A stretch of 64,000 nt of DNA from Streptomyces rubrogriseus (GTDB lineage Bacteria; Actinomycetota; Actinomycetes; Streptomycetales; Streptomycetaceae). Positions within the stretch are counted from its first letter, which is position 1; every line of letters starts with the position of its first letter. Shown in pieces: positions 54,489 to 64,000 of the stretch. The position numbers were made by a program, and so were the translations under genes. The notes under the pieces were generated by a model, which was not told where the DNA came from, did no database searches, and saw only the letters and a program-made list of their open reading frames with translations. The stretch spans positions 5,208,001 through 5,272,000 of the forward strand of contig NZ_CP116256.1 of NCBI RefSeq assembly GCF_027947575.1, given 5' to 3'.

Positions 54489-55888
54489 CTCTGTGCCTCC
54501 TCGAACAACGCCCGTACCGCCGCCCCGCAGTAGAAGCCCTGGCAACGGCCCGCGCGGGCCCGGGTGCGGCGGCGCAGTCCGTCCAGGGAGCGGGGCGGGA
54601 CCGGCCCGGCGAGGGCGTCGCGGATCTCACCGCGGGAGACGCGTTCGCAGTGGCAGACCAGGGTGCCGTACTCCGGGTCGGCGGCGACCAGGTCGGGCAG
54701 CTGGTGGGGGCGGGGGAAGGCCTCGCCGAGGTTCGGCATGCGGACCGGTTCGAGCGGGCGCCGGGCGCCGAGGTCGAGGCCGGTGTCCGCGAGGAGGCCG
54801 GTGACGTGCGCGGCGATGGCGAGGGAGGCGGTGAGGCCGGTGGAGCGGATGCCGCCGACGGTGACGTAGCCCTGGCGGGGGTGGGCGGCGATCCGGTAGT
54901 CGTCGTGCCCGGTGGCGGCGCGCAGGCCCGCGTAGACGGCGGTGACCTCCTCCTCCAGCAGGGCGGGGAGGATACGGCGGCCCTGTTCGCGCAGGCGCCG
55001 CAGTCCCTCGGCCGTCGAGCCGGTGTCGCCCTTGTCGTCCAGGTCCTCCGCGGTGGGGCCGAGCAGCACGTTGCCGTAGACGGTGGGGGCGACCAGGACG
55101 CCCTTGCCGAGGGCGGTGGGGACGGGCAGCAGGATGTGGCTGACCAGGGCGCGGGCGAACGTGTCGTGGACGACGAGCTGGCCCCGGCGCGGGGTGACGG
55201 TGAAGTCGTCGTGGCCGAGGCTCCGGTCGAGGGTGTCGGCGTGCAGTCCGGCCGCGTTGACGAGCCGCCGGGCGTGCAGGGGGCCGCGCGGGGTGTCGAG
55301 CCGGTGGACGCCGTCCGCGTGACCGGCGTGCGTGACGGGCGAGTCGAGGTGCAGGTCGACTCCGGCACCGACCGCCTGGGTGGCGTAGGCGAGGGTCGTC
55401 GTCCACGGGCAGATGATGCTCTCGCCGGGTACGTGCAGGGCGCCGAGCGCGCCGGGGCCGAGGCGGGGCTCGCGGGCGTAGAGGTCGGCGGCGCCGAGGA
55501 CGCGGGTGTCGTGGTACTCGTTGCGGCGGGCCTTCTCGGCGAGGCGGGGCAGCGCCGCGAGCTGCTCCTCGTCCCAGGCGACGAGCAGGGCGCCGACGCG
55601 TTCGACGGGGATGCCCGACTGGGCGGCGTACGCGGCGAGTTCGCGCGAGCCCTCCCGCACGAGCCGGGCCTCCAGCGAGCCGGGCACGGCGTCGAACCCG
55701 GTGTGCAGGATGGCGGTGTTCGCCTTGGAGGTGCCCTGCCCCACGTCGTCCTGCGCCTCGACGAGGGCGACGCGCAGCCCCGGGTGGTGGGCGAGCCGCC
55801 GGGCGATCGCGCACCCGACGACCCCGGCCCCGACGATCGCCACGTCGTACGGCTCGACGGGCAGCGCCCCCGACCAGGTGACCGTCAC
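54485..55888 (-). CDS. GlpA-like FAD-dependent glycerol-3-phosphate dehydrogenase with BFD [2Fe-2S] domain
   Basis: Flavoprotein of 467 residues: N-terminal DAO-type FAD fold (YDVAIVGAGVVGCAIARRLA; GQGTSKANTAILHTGFDA; RLVNAAGLHADTL) and a C-terminal bacterioferritin-associated-ferredoxin-like domain (about 405-465). Its four Cys appear as CHCERVSRGEI and RCQGFYCG. This is the architecture of GlpA-type dehydrogenases that oxidise glycerol 3-phosphate to dihydroxyacetone phosphate. A related 2-hydroxyglutarate oxidase role is an alternative for the N-terminal fold, but glycerol kinase next door favours glycerol. GTG 55888 overlaps the kinase stop as GTGA. Confidence 0.85.
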   Translation of the reverse strand: MTVTWSGALPVEPYDVAIVGAGVVGCAIARRLAHHPGLRVALVEAQDDVGQGTSKANTAILHTGFDAVPGSLEARLVREGSRELAAYAAQSGIPVERVGALLVAWDEEQLAALPRLAEKARRNEYHDTRVLGAADLYAREPRLGPGALGALHVPGESIICPWTTTLAYATQAVGAGVDLHLDSPVTHAGHADGVHRLDTPRGPLHARRLVNAAGLHADTLDRSLGHDDFTVTPRRGQLVVHDTFARALVSHILLPVPTALGKGVLVAPTVYGNVLLGPTAEDLDDKGDTGSTAEGLRRLREQGRRILPALLEEEVTAVYAGLRAATGHDDYRIAAHPRQGYVTVGGIRSTGLTASLAIAAHVTGLLADTGLDLGARRPLEPVRMPNLGEAFPRPHQLPDLVAADPEYGTLVCHCERVSRGEIRDALAGPVPPRSLDGLRRRTRARAGRCQGFYCGAAVRALFEEAQR

Positions 55889-57324
55889 GCGGGGCCCCCG
55901 GCGAGCAGCGCGGTGACCGCCCCGCGGAAGCGGGTGCGGCGCTCGGTGGCCTCGTCGGCGGTGATACCCGGCTCGTACACGGTGGTGGGTCCGGCGCCGG
56001 GAAGCGCCTCGGCGAGGGCGAGGGAGGGGTTTGCGCCGAGCCGGGCGAGGGTGCCGACGCCGAGCGCGGTGGCATCGGGCAGCGCGGCCACCTCGACGGG
56101 ACGTTGCAGCAGGTCGGCCTGGGTCTGCATGAGGAGGGCGGAGCGGGTGAGGCCGCCGTCGACGCGCAGCACCGTCAGCGGGGTGCCGAGGTCGGCCGCG
56201 GCGGCGTCGGCGAGTTCGGCGACCTGGGCGGCGAGGCCCTCGCACAGGGCGCGCACCAGGTGCCCAGGGGCGGTGTCCAGGCCGAGACCGGTGAGCGAGC
56301 CGCGCAGGTCGCCGCGCCACCAGGGGGCGGCGAGCCCGGCCAGCGCCGGGACGAAGGTGACGCCGCCGGTGTCGGGCACCGTGGCGCCCACCGGGTCCAG
56401 GTCGGCCGCGCCGGTGATGACGCCGAGGCCGGTGAGCCAGCGTACGGCGGAGGCGGCGGTGTACACCTGGCCGTCCAGGCAGTGGTCGGCGCGGCCGCCG
56501 AGCCGCCAGGCGACGCAGGCGGCCAGGCCCGAGGCGCCCCGGCGCGGTGTGCGGCCGGTGTGGGCGAGGAGGAAGGCGCCGGTGCCGTAGGTGCACTTGG
56601 CGGTGCCGGGTTCGGTGACGCGCTGGGCGAGCAGCGCGGCCTGCTGGTCGACGGCGAGTCCGGTGAGCGGGAGTTCGGGCCCGAAGGCCCGCGTCGTGCC
56701 GACGTGGGCGGCGTTGTCCACGACGGCCGGGAGCCGTTCGCCGGTCAGGCCGTACAGCTCCAGGGCGCGCGGCGACCACTCGGCGCGGTCGAGGTCGAGG
56801 AGCTGGGTGCGGGAGGCGGTCGCGGCGTCCGTGACGTGGGCGCCGGTGAGGCGGTGGACCAGCCAGCTGTCGGAGGTGGTGACCTGTCCCTCGCGGGTGA
56901 GGTGCCGTCGTATCCAGGCCATTTTCGGGGCGGCGAAGTACGGGTCCAGGGGCAGGCCGGTGAGGTGGCGCAGTTCGTCCGCGTGGTCGCCGAGTTCGGC
57001 ACAGAGGGGTGCCGCCCTGCGGTCCTGCCAGACCAGTGCGTCGGTGAGCGGGCGGCCGGTGTCCGGGTCCCAGGCGAGCACCGTCTCGCCCTGGTTGGCC
57101 AGGCCCAGCGCGGTGACCGGCTCGCCGGCGTCGGCGAGCGCCCGGTGCCCGGCGTCGACCACCGAGCCGTACAGCTCCTCCGGGTCCGCCTCGACCAGGC
57201 CGCCGGGCAGGTAGCGGGGCCGGACCTCGGCGAATCCGGTGCCGATCACGCCCCGTTCGGGGCAGACCACCAGCGCCTTGGTGCCGGAGGTGCCCTGGTC
57301 GACGGCGAGTACCGCGTCCGGCAT
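55885..57324 (-). CDS. glpK: Glycerol kinase-like FGGY carbohydrate kinase
   Basis: FGGY-family kinase of 479 residues, expected to phosphorylate glycerol with ATP. Visible: AVDQGTSGTKALVV (phosphate 1 loop), LGLANQGETVLAWDPDTGRPL, ALVWQDRR, TYGTGAFLLAHTG (phosphate 2), AADLGTPLTVLRVDGGLTRS (adenosine motif). Streptomyces usually has another glpK in its gyl operon. This one is the first gene of a kinase plus two-flavoprotein operon, all joined by GTGA overlaps. GGGAGGTGCC precedes ATG 57324. Substrate is inferred from motifs and partners; a related polyol is possible. Confidence 0.85.
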   Translation of the reverse strand: MPDAVLAVDQGTSGTKALVVCPERGVIGTGFAEVRPRYLPGGLVEADPEELYGSVVDAGHRALADAGEPVTALGLANQGETVLAWDPDTGRPLTDALVWQDRRAAPLCAELGDHADELRHLTGLPLDPYFAAPKMAWIRRHLTREGQVTTSDSWLVHRLTGAHVTDAATASRTQLLDLDRAEWSPRALELYGLTGERLPAVVDNAAHVGTTRAFGPELPLTGLAVDQQAALLAQRVTEPGTAKCTYGTGAFLLAHTGRTPRRGASGLAACVAWRLGGRADHCLDGQVYTAASAVRWLTGLGVITGAADLDPVGATVPDTGGVTFVPALAGLAAPWWRGDLRGSLTGLGLDTAPGHLVRALCEGLAAQVAELADAAAADLGTPLTVLRVDGGLTRSALLMQTQADLLQRPVEVAALPDATALGVGTLARLGANPSLALAEALPGAGPTTVYEPGITADEATERRTRFRGAVTALLAGGPA

Positions 57325-57405
57325 CGGCACCTCCCGGCTCCCGCGCCGACGGTCTCGGCGATCACTGCGCGCCAGCCTGCCCGCACGGACACACCGCGTC
57401 AAGGG

Positions 57406-57422
57406 TGACTGACGGTCAGTCA
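57406..57422. promoter_or_regulatory. 17-bp perfect palindrome upstream of glpK
   Basis: TGACTGAC-G-GTCAGTCA is the form of a TetR/GntR-type operator and lies 82 bp before the glpK ATG. A second element, TTTTGC-N9-GCAAAA (57443-57463), lies farther upstream and could serve an IclR/GylR-type protein. No regulator gene of either family is adjacent. The rest of 57325-57596 is covered by these sites and the next entry. Confidence 0.6.
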
Positions 57423-57469
57423 GTTAGCCCTGGTGGCAACGGTTTTGCGCCGCTGTGGCAAAAGCGAAC

Positions 57470-57495
57470 AGAGGCGGAACCTCCGCCTCTATAGT
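57470..57495 (+). promoter_or_regulatory. 9-bp inverted repeat followed by TATAGT
   Basis: AGAGGCGGA-ACC-TCCGCCTCT (57470-57490) runs into TATAGT (57490-57495), a -10-like box pointing to the plus-strand gene at 57597. A repressor on the repeat would cover the promoter spacer. No good -35 is visible. Confidence 0.45.
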
Positions 57496-57596
57496 GTGCG
57501 CCGACCGCTCGACCACCGCACCACCGCCCCCGGGGAGGGCTGTTTGTCACGCCATGCTGCCGTACGGTCCGTTCCGCTCGTCGCAGCGGGCGTGTG

Positions 57597-58607
57597 ATGG
57601 CCAGAGACGGAGCACAGCCCGCCTACGACCCCGCCGGCCACGACACGGCGCTGCGCTCCGCCCTCCAGGAGGTGCGGGCCGGGCGCTGGATGTCGATGCG
57701 CATCCTGCTGGAGCAGACCGGCACCTGGTCGCAGTGGACACGGCGCACCCAGGTGCTGGCCGCCTCGGCGGCCGGTACGGACGTGGTGCGGGCCTGGCTC
57801 GCGGAGGAGCCGCACAGCGTGGCCGCCGCGGTGATGCACGCCCGGGTGGTCGTGGAGCGTGCGCTGCGAGCGCACCGCGAGGCCCACCCCCGCACGCGCG
57901 AACTGTGGCTCCAGGCCTGGCACGCCTGCGACGCGGCGACGCGGGCCGCCCCGCACGACCCGGTGCCGTGGGTGTGTCTGCTGGCGCTGGCCCGGCTGGA
58001 CGAGGGCCCGCGCTGGGAGGAGCACCGGATGGCGCCGCCGGAGCCGATGCTGCCGCCGGGACCGTGGGGGCTGCTCGCCGAGGCCGGCAAGCGCGACCCG
58101 TACAACCGGGAGGCCCACCACCGCATGCTGCAGTTCCTGTATCCGCACGGCGGTTCCGAACGCCTGGCCCGGGCGGCCGGGTTCGCGCACTGGGCGGCCG
58201 GTTCGGCGCCGCCCGGATCGGCGCTGCACGTGCTGCCGCTGTACGTGCGGGTGGAGCGCTACCGCCGTTCGGGTGCGCGGGAGGCGGCACTGGATCTGCA
58301 CTGGGTGGCGGAGGACGCCACCCGTGAGGCCCGGCAGGCGTTCGACTCCTGGTTCACGCTCTCCCCGCTGGACGAGCGGTCCCTGCCGGACCTGAACCAC
58401 CTGGCCCACGCCCTGTGGGGCGCCCTCCGGTTCCGGGAGGCGAACCAGGTGTTCGACGCGCTCGGCCCCTACTGGACACCGCTGCCCTGGGCCTGCCGGG
58501 CCCCGGGCGACGGTTCGGCCGGGCGGGCGGTGGAGGTGTTCCTCCAGGCCCGCACGCGCAGCCGTTCGGCCGCCCGTGGCCGCGGCCACGGCCGACGACG
58601 CCCCTGA
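57597..58607 (+). CDS. Hypothetical helical protein
   Basis: I recognise no named family in this 336-residue protein. It is mostly alpha-helical with Trp/Arg-rich repeats that suggest TPR-like packing (ELWLQAWHACDAATRAAP, PWVCLLALARLDEG, NREAHHRMLQFLYPHGGSERL). The C-terminus is basic (SRSAARGRGHGRRRP). It is cytoplasmic by appearance. A GTG directly before the ATG (57594) is an alternative start; no clear ribosome site exists. It lies 31 bp before the permease gene and may share its transcript. Confidence 0.75.
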   Translation: MARDGAQPAYDPAGHDTALRSALQEVRAGRWMSMRILLEQTGTWSQWTRRTQVLAASAAGTDVVRAWLAEEPHSVAAAVMHARVVVERALRAHREAHPRTRELWLQAWHACDAATRAAPHDPVPWVCLLALARLDEGPRWEEHRMAPPEPMLPPGPWGLLAEAGKRDPYNREAHHRMLQFLYPHGGSERLARAAGFAHWAAGSAPPGSALHVLPLYVRVERYRRSGAREAALDLHWVAEDATREARQAFDSWFTLSPLDERSLPDLNHLAHALWGALRFREANQVFDALGPYWTPLPWACRAPGDGSAGRAVEVFLQARTRSRSAARGRGHGRRRP

Positions 58608-58638
58608 CCCCCCACTCTTGCGTCCCCGGAGGTTTGCC

Positions 58639-60153
58639 ATGCCCCGCCCCTCGAAACCGTCGGCCACCGACGAGGAACAGCGTCTGCGCGAACTCGGCTA
58701 CCGGCCGGTGCTGGCCCGCCGCATGGGCGGCTTCGGCAACTTCGCGATCAGCTTCTCGGTGATCTCGATCCTCTCCGGCTGCATGACCCTGTACGGCTTC
58801 GGCATGGGCACCGGCGGCCCCGCCGTGATGCTGTGGGGGTGGGCGGGCGTCGGCCTGTTCGTGCTGTGCGTCGGGATGGCGCTGGCCGAGGTGACCAGTG
58901 CGTATCCGACGTCGGGCGCGCTGTACTACATGGCCGACCGGCTCGGCGGCCGGCGCTGGGGCTGGTACACCGGCTGGCTGAACCTGCTGGGGCTGCTCGG
59001 CGCGATCGCCGGCATCGACTACGGGGCGGCGCTGTTCACGGGCGCGTTCCTGAACCTCCAGTGGGGCTTCGAGCCGACGCCGGAGAAGACGATGCTGATC
59101 TTCGTCGTGATCCTGCTGCTGCACGCCACCCTCAACCTGTTCGGCGTGCGGCTGGTCAGCGTGCTCAACTCGATCAGCGTGTGGTGGCATCTGGCCGGTG
59201 TCGCGCTGATCGTCGGTGCCCTGGTGATCGTCCCCGACCACCACCAGTCGCCGTCCTTCGTGTTCACCGAGTTCGTCAACGACACCGGCTGGGAGAACCC
59301 GCTGTACGTGGCCGCGATCGGCCTGCTGCTCGCGCAGTACACCTTCTCCGGCTACGACGCCTCGGCCCATCTCTCCGAGGAGACCTCGAACGCCTCGGTG
59401 TCGGCGGCGCGCGGCATCGTGCGGGCCATCTGGGTGTCGTGGCTGGCGGGCTTCGTGCTGCTGGCGGGACTGACCTTCGCCATCCAGGACTACGACGCGA
59501 CGCGGGACACCGCGACCGGGGTGCCGCCCGCGCAGATCCTCCTGGACGGCCTCGGCACGGACGGCGCGAGCGTGCTGCTCCTCGTGGTGATCGTGGCGCA
59601 GTTGTTCTGCGGCAACGCCGAGGTGGCCGCCGCCAGCCGGATGGTGTTCGCGTTCAGCCGGGACGGCGCCCTGCCCGGCTCGTCGCTATGGCGCAAGGTC
59701 TCCGCCCGCACCCAGACCCCGGTCGCCGCGGTGTGGCTGTCGGTGGTGGTGGCCTGTCTGCTGGCGCTGCCGTCCCTGTACTCGGCGACGGCGTACGGCG
59801 CGGTGACCGCCATCAACGTCATCGGCATCACCCCGGCGTACGCCATCCCGGTGCTGCTGCGGCTGCGGGCCGGCGACCGGTTCACGCCGGGGCCGTGGAA
59901 CCTGGGCCGGTGGAGCAGGCCGGTCGGGTGGGTCGCGGTGGTGTGGGTGGCGTTGGTCACCGTGCTGTTCTGCCTCCCCCAGTCGTCCCCGGTGACGGCC
60001 GACACGATGAACTACGCCGTAGTGGCCCTGGTCGTCGTACTGGTATTGGCCACGGTGTGGTGGTTCGTCGCCCGCCGTTCGTACGGCACGCCGACGACCG
60101 CGGCCTACGGCGACGACCGTGAGCAGGCGGAACTCGCCGAGGGCATCGTCTGA
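58639..60153 (+). CDS. Amino acid/GABA permease (APC superfamily)
   Basis: Permease of 504 residues with about 12 helices, of the amino acid-choline transporter branch of the APC family. Signatures include RRMGGFGNFAISFSVISILSG, ALAEVTSAYPTSGALYYMA and FSGYDASAHLSEETSNAS, which is very typical of GABA/amine permeases. The substrate is probably GABA, choline or another amine/amino acid. CCGGAGG precedes ATG 58639. The gab genes are 43 kb away, so a link to them is only possible. Confidence 0.9.
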   Translation: MPRPSKPSATDEEQRLRELGYRPVLARRMGGFGNFAISFSVISILSGCMTLYGFGMGTGGPAVMLWGWAGVGLFVLCVGMALAEVTSAYPTSGALYYMADRLGGRRWGWYTGWLNLLGLLGAIAGIDYGAALFTGAFLNLQWGFEPTPEKTMLIFVVILLLHATLNLFGVRLVSVLNSISVWWHLAGVALIVGALVIVPDHHQSPSFVFTEFVNDTGWENPLYVAAIGLLLAQYTFSGYDASAHLSEETSNASVSAARGIVRAIWVSWLAGFVLLAGLTFAIQDYDATRDTATGVPPAQILLDGLGTDGASVLLLVVIVAQLFCGNAEVAAASRMVFAFSRDGALPGSSLWRKVSARTQTPVAAVWLSVVVACLLALPSLYSATAYGAVTAINVIGITPAYAIPVLLRLRAGDRFTPGPWNLGRWSRPVGWVAVVWVALVTVLFCLPQSSPVTADTMNYAVVALVVVLVLATVWWFVARRSYGTPTTAAYGDDREQAELAEGIV

Positions 60154-60307
60154 AACGCCCCGTTCCGCGCCTCGGCACGGTACGGAACACCGCCCGGGAT
60201 ACGGCAGGATGAGCCCTCGCGCCGGTCGAACTGCCTTGCGGTTCGGCCTGATCGCACATACCCGACATCCCGTAGGCATTCCGTAGTCATTCCGTTGGAG
60301 GCGGCCG

Positions 60308-61387
60308 GTGACCGAGGACCTGACCATGGACCATCTGCTCCCCGCCGGCATCGCGCTGGGGGCGGGTCTGCTGGGGGCGTTCCTGCTGCGGATGCTGCTG
60401 CGCTGGCTGGCGGGCCATGCCGGGCGCACCCGCTGGGGCGGCGACGACGTGATCGTGGCCGCGCTGCGCACGGTGGCGCCGTGGGCGGCGGTCGCGGCCG
60501 GGGTGGCCGGTGCGGCGGCGGCGCTGCCGCTGACCCGCGCGGTGCAGCACGGCGTCAACCAGGTGCTGACGGTGCTGCTGATCTTCGTGGCGACGGTGAC
60601 GGCGGCCCGGGTGGTCGCCGGTCTGGTGCGGACGGTGACGACCTCGCGTTCCGGAGTCGCCGGGTCGGCCACGATCTTCGTCAACATCACCCGGATCCTG
60701 GTACTGGCCATCGGCTTCCTGGTGATGCTGCAGACGCTGGGCGTCTCCATCGCGCCGATGCTGACCGCCCTGGGCGTGGGCGGTCTGGCGGTGGCGCTGG
60801 CCCTCCAGGACACGCTGGCCAACCTCTTCGCGGGCATCCACATCCTCGCCTCCAAGACCGTGCAGCCGGGTGACTACATCCAGCTCAGCAGCGGCGAGGA
60901 GGGCTACGTCGAGGACATCAACTGGCGCCAGACCACCGTGCGCGAGCTGTCCAACAACCTGGTGGTGATCCCGAACGGGCAGCTCGCGAAGTCGAACATG
61001 ACCAACTTCATGCGGCCCGAGCAGCGGCTGACCGTGCTGGTCCAGGTCGGCGTCTCCTACGACAGTGACCTGGACCACGTGGAGCGGGTGACGACCGAGG
61101 TGATCGCCGAGGTGATGGCGGAGGTCAGCGGCGCGGTGCCGGACCACGAGCCGGCCATCCGCTTCCACACCTTCGGCGACTCGCGGATCGGTTTCACGGT
61201 GATCCTGGGCGTGGGCGAGTTCAGCGACCAGTACCGGATCAAGCACGAGTTCATCAAGCGGCTGCACCGGCGCTACCGCGCGGAGGGCATCCGGATCCCG
61301 TCGCCCGCCCGGACGGTCGCGCTCCAGCAGGGGGCCGTGGTCCTCCCGCAGCAGCGGGCGGGCGAGGAGATCGTCCCGCTCCCCTGA
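60308..61387 (+). CDS. MscS-family mechanosensitive channel
   Basis: Small-conductance mechanosensitive channel of 359 residues. Three N-terminal helices (about 12-32, 50-75, 80-105) precede the pore-lining TM3 (ALGVGGLAVALALQDTLANLFAG, Gly/Ala-packed). The MscS beta domain (PGDYIQLSSGEEGYVEDINWRQTTVR, VVIPNGQLAKSNMTNF) and the alpha/beta C-terminal domain follow. It opens on hypo-osmotic shock. GTG 60308 has TTGGAGG upstream. The 154-bp gap before it (60154-60307) holds nothing clear. Confidence 0.92.
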   Translation: MTEDLTMDHLLPAGIALGAGLLGAFLLRMLLRWLAGHAGRTRWGGDDVIVAALRTVAPWAAVAAGVAGAAAALPLTRAVQHGVNQVLTVLLIFVATVTAARVVAGLVRTVTTSRSGVAGSATIFVNITRILVLAIGFLVMLQTLGVSIAPMLTALGVGGLAVALALQDTLANLFAGIHILASKTVQPGDYIQLSSGEEGYVEDINWRQTTVRELSNNLVVIPNGQLAKSNMTNFMRPEQRLTVLVQVGVSYDSDLDHVERVTTEVIAEVMAEVSGAVPDHEPAIRFHTFGDSRIGFTVILGVGEFSDQYRIKHEFIKRLHRRYRAEGIRIPSPARTVALQQGAVVLPQQRAGEEIVPLP

Positions 61388-61447
61388 GCGTCACGTGGCC
61401 GGAATCTCCGTGCGACCCCTGTCGAGCCCGGGTCGATCACGAGATAT

Positions 61448-61459
61448 CTTGATGTCGAG
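61448..61459 (+). promoter_or_regulatory. CTTGATGTCGAG inverted motif upstream of icd
   Basis: A 12-bp imperfect palindrome (CTTGA...TCGAG) lies 30 bp before the icd GTG, after GATATC. Similar TCTTGATnTCnAGA motifs are, in my recollection, found before TCA-cycle genes of streptomycetes; the binding protein is not known to me. The 102-bp gap after mscS has no clear terminator. Confidence 0.35.
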
Positions 61460-61489
61460 CAATGTTGCAGACGTGGAGCGGAGCACCCG

Positions 61490-63709
<2,220 letters not shown>

Positions 63710-63734
63710 TCCTTTCCGGGCCCGCACGGACCCC

Positions 63735-63770
63735 GGCACCCCGTCTCCGTCCCCTCGGAGGCGGGGTGCC
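63735..63770. terminator. 15-bp hairpin between icd and the DUF5713 gene
   Basis: GGCACCCCGTCTCCG (63735-63749) pairs with CGGAGGCGGGGTGCC (63756-63770), with one G-T wobble and a 6-base loop. It sits between convergent stops. Confidence 0.85.
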
Positions 63771-63776
63771 GCCGCT

Positions 63777-64000
63777 TCACCACTCCCGCGGCGCGATCAG
63801 CTCCTCCGGGTCCGCGTCCGCGAAACCGTAGGCATGGGCGACGAACCAGAAGGCCTCGCCGATCTCCTCCCGGGCCGTGGTCTCGATCTCGCTGCCCGCC
63901 TCCTCGAAGGCCGCCTCCAGCTCGTTGAACTCCTCGGTGGCCGCGTGGGTCAGCGCATAGAGCGCCGCCAGGTCGCCCGGCGGGTCCGCCTCCACGCGGG
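63777..64000 (-). CDS. DUF5713-like protein (partial, N-terminus beyond window)
   Basis: The last 74 residues are visible: [51 protein letters not shown], ending EELIAPREW. This resembles the DUF5713 family, small cytoplasmic proteins of unknown function. The frame is open to the window edge; a GTG at 63995 exists but family length suggests the real start is farther out. Confidence 0.7.
   Translation of the reverse strand, partial: RVEADPPGDLAALYALTHAATEEFNELEAAFEEAGSEIETTAREEIGEAFWFVAHAYGFADADPEELIAPREW

Overview
The window is high-GC actinobacterial DNA, almost certainly Streptomyces. Third codon positions are strongly GC, GTG starts are common, genes often overlap by 4 bp (ATGA or GTGA), several genes look leaderless, and the gene set (extended gap, argG, monomeric icd, CBM20 amylase, GH87 glucanases, SoxR-type ABC exporter) matches, from memory, the SCO7000-SCO7047 region of the S. 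coelicolor chromosome arm. I see no tRNA, rRNA, CRISPR array, insertion sequence or prophage.

Layout. 1-3.3 kb: partial uppP, the fluoride-channel operon crcB-DUF190-crcB, a divergent ArsR/MarR regulator pair and an SseB-like protein. 3.5-7.6 kb: gap with a long N-terminal extension, then a membrane protein fused to a phospholipase C-like domain. 7.6-11.4 kb: secreted GH87-type alpha-1,3-glucanase. 11.4-17.5 kb: argG under an ARG-box promoter, gabD, gabT and a divergent PucR-type regulator. 17.6-24.9 kb: a DHFR-fold protein, then a sugar ABC operon (binding protein, two permeases, GH3 glycosidase) with a divergent LacI regulator. 24.9-30.5 kb: tautomerase/LysR pair, GNAT enzyme, a frameshifted helical-repeat gene, a hypothetical protein and an NlpC/P60 hydrolase. 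30.6-48.2 kb: alpha-glucan region with a CBM20 amylase, a disrupted CBM25-type amylase, two almost identical MalR-like LacI regulators flanking a second GH87 enzyme, and an oligosaccharide ABC operon ending in an intracellular GH13 glucosidase. 48.3-64 kb: SpoIIE phosphatase, SoxR-box ABC exporter, UPF0104 membrane protein, glycerol kinase with two flavoproteins, amino acid permease, MscS channel, monomeric icd and a partial DUF5713 gene.

How it works together. The centre looks like an alpha-glucan utilisation locus. Secreted amylase and GH87 enzymes would cut extracellular alpha-glucan, the 43-46 kb ABC system would import the products (neither sugar ABC operon has an ATPase, so a shared one such as MsiK is implied), and the GH13 enzyme would hydrolyse them inside. 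CTTGCG or CTTGCAG half-sites recur before both GH87 genes, the amylase and both LacI genes, which points to one local regulon. The twin regulators have identical DNA-binding ends but a different central domain, which suggests the same operators with different effector or partner specificity.

Main caveats: substrates are inferred from families; exact starts are uncertain for nlpC-like, argG, the 23.8 kb LacI, the UPF0104 gene and the 57.6 kb hypothetical; the two disrupted genes could reflect sequencing error.
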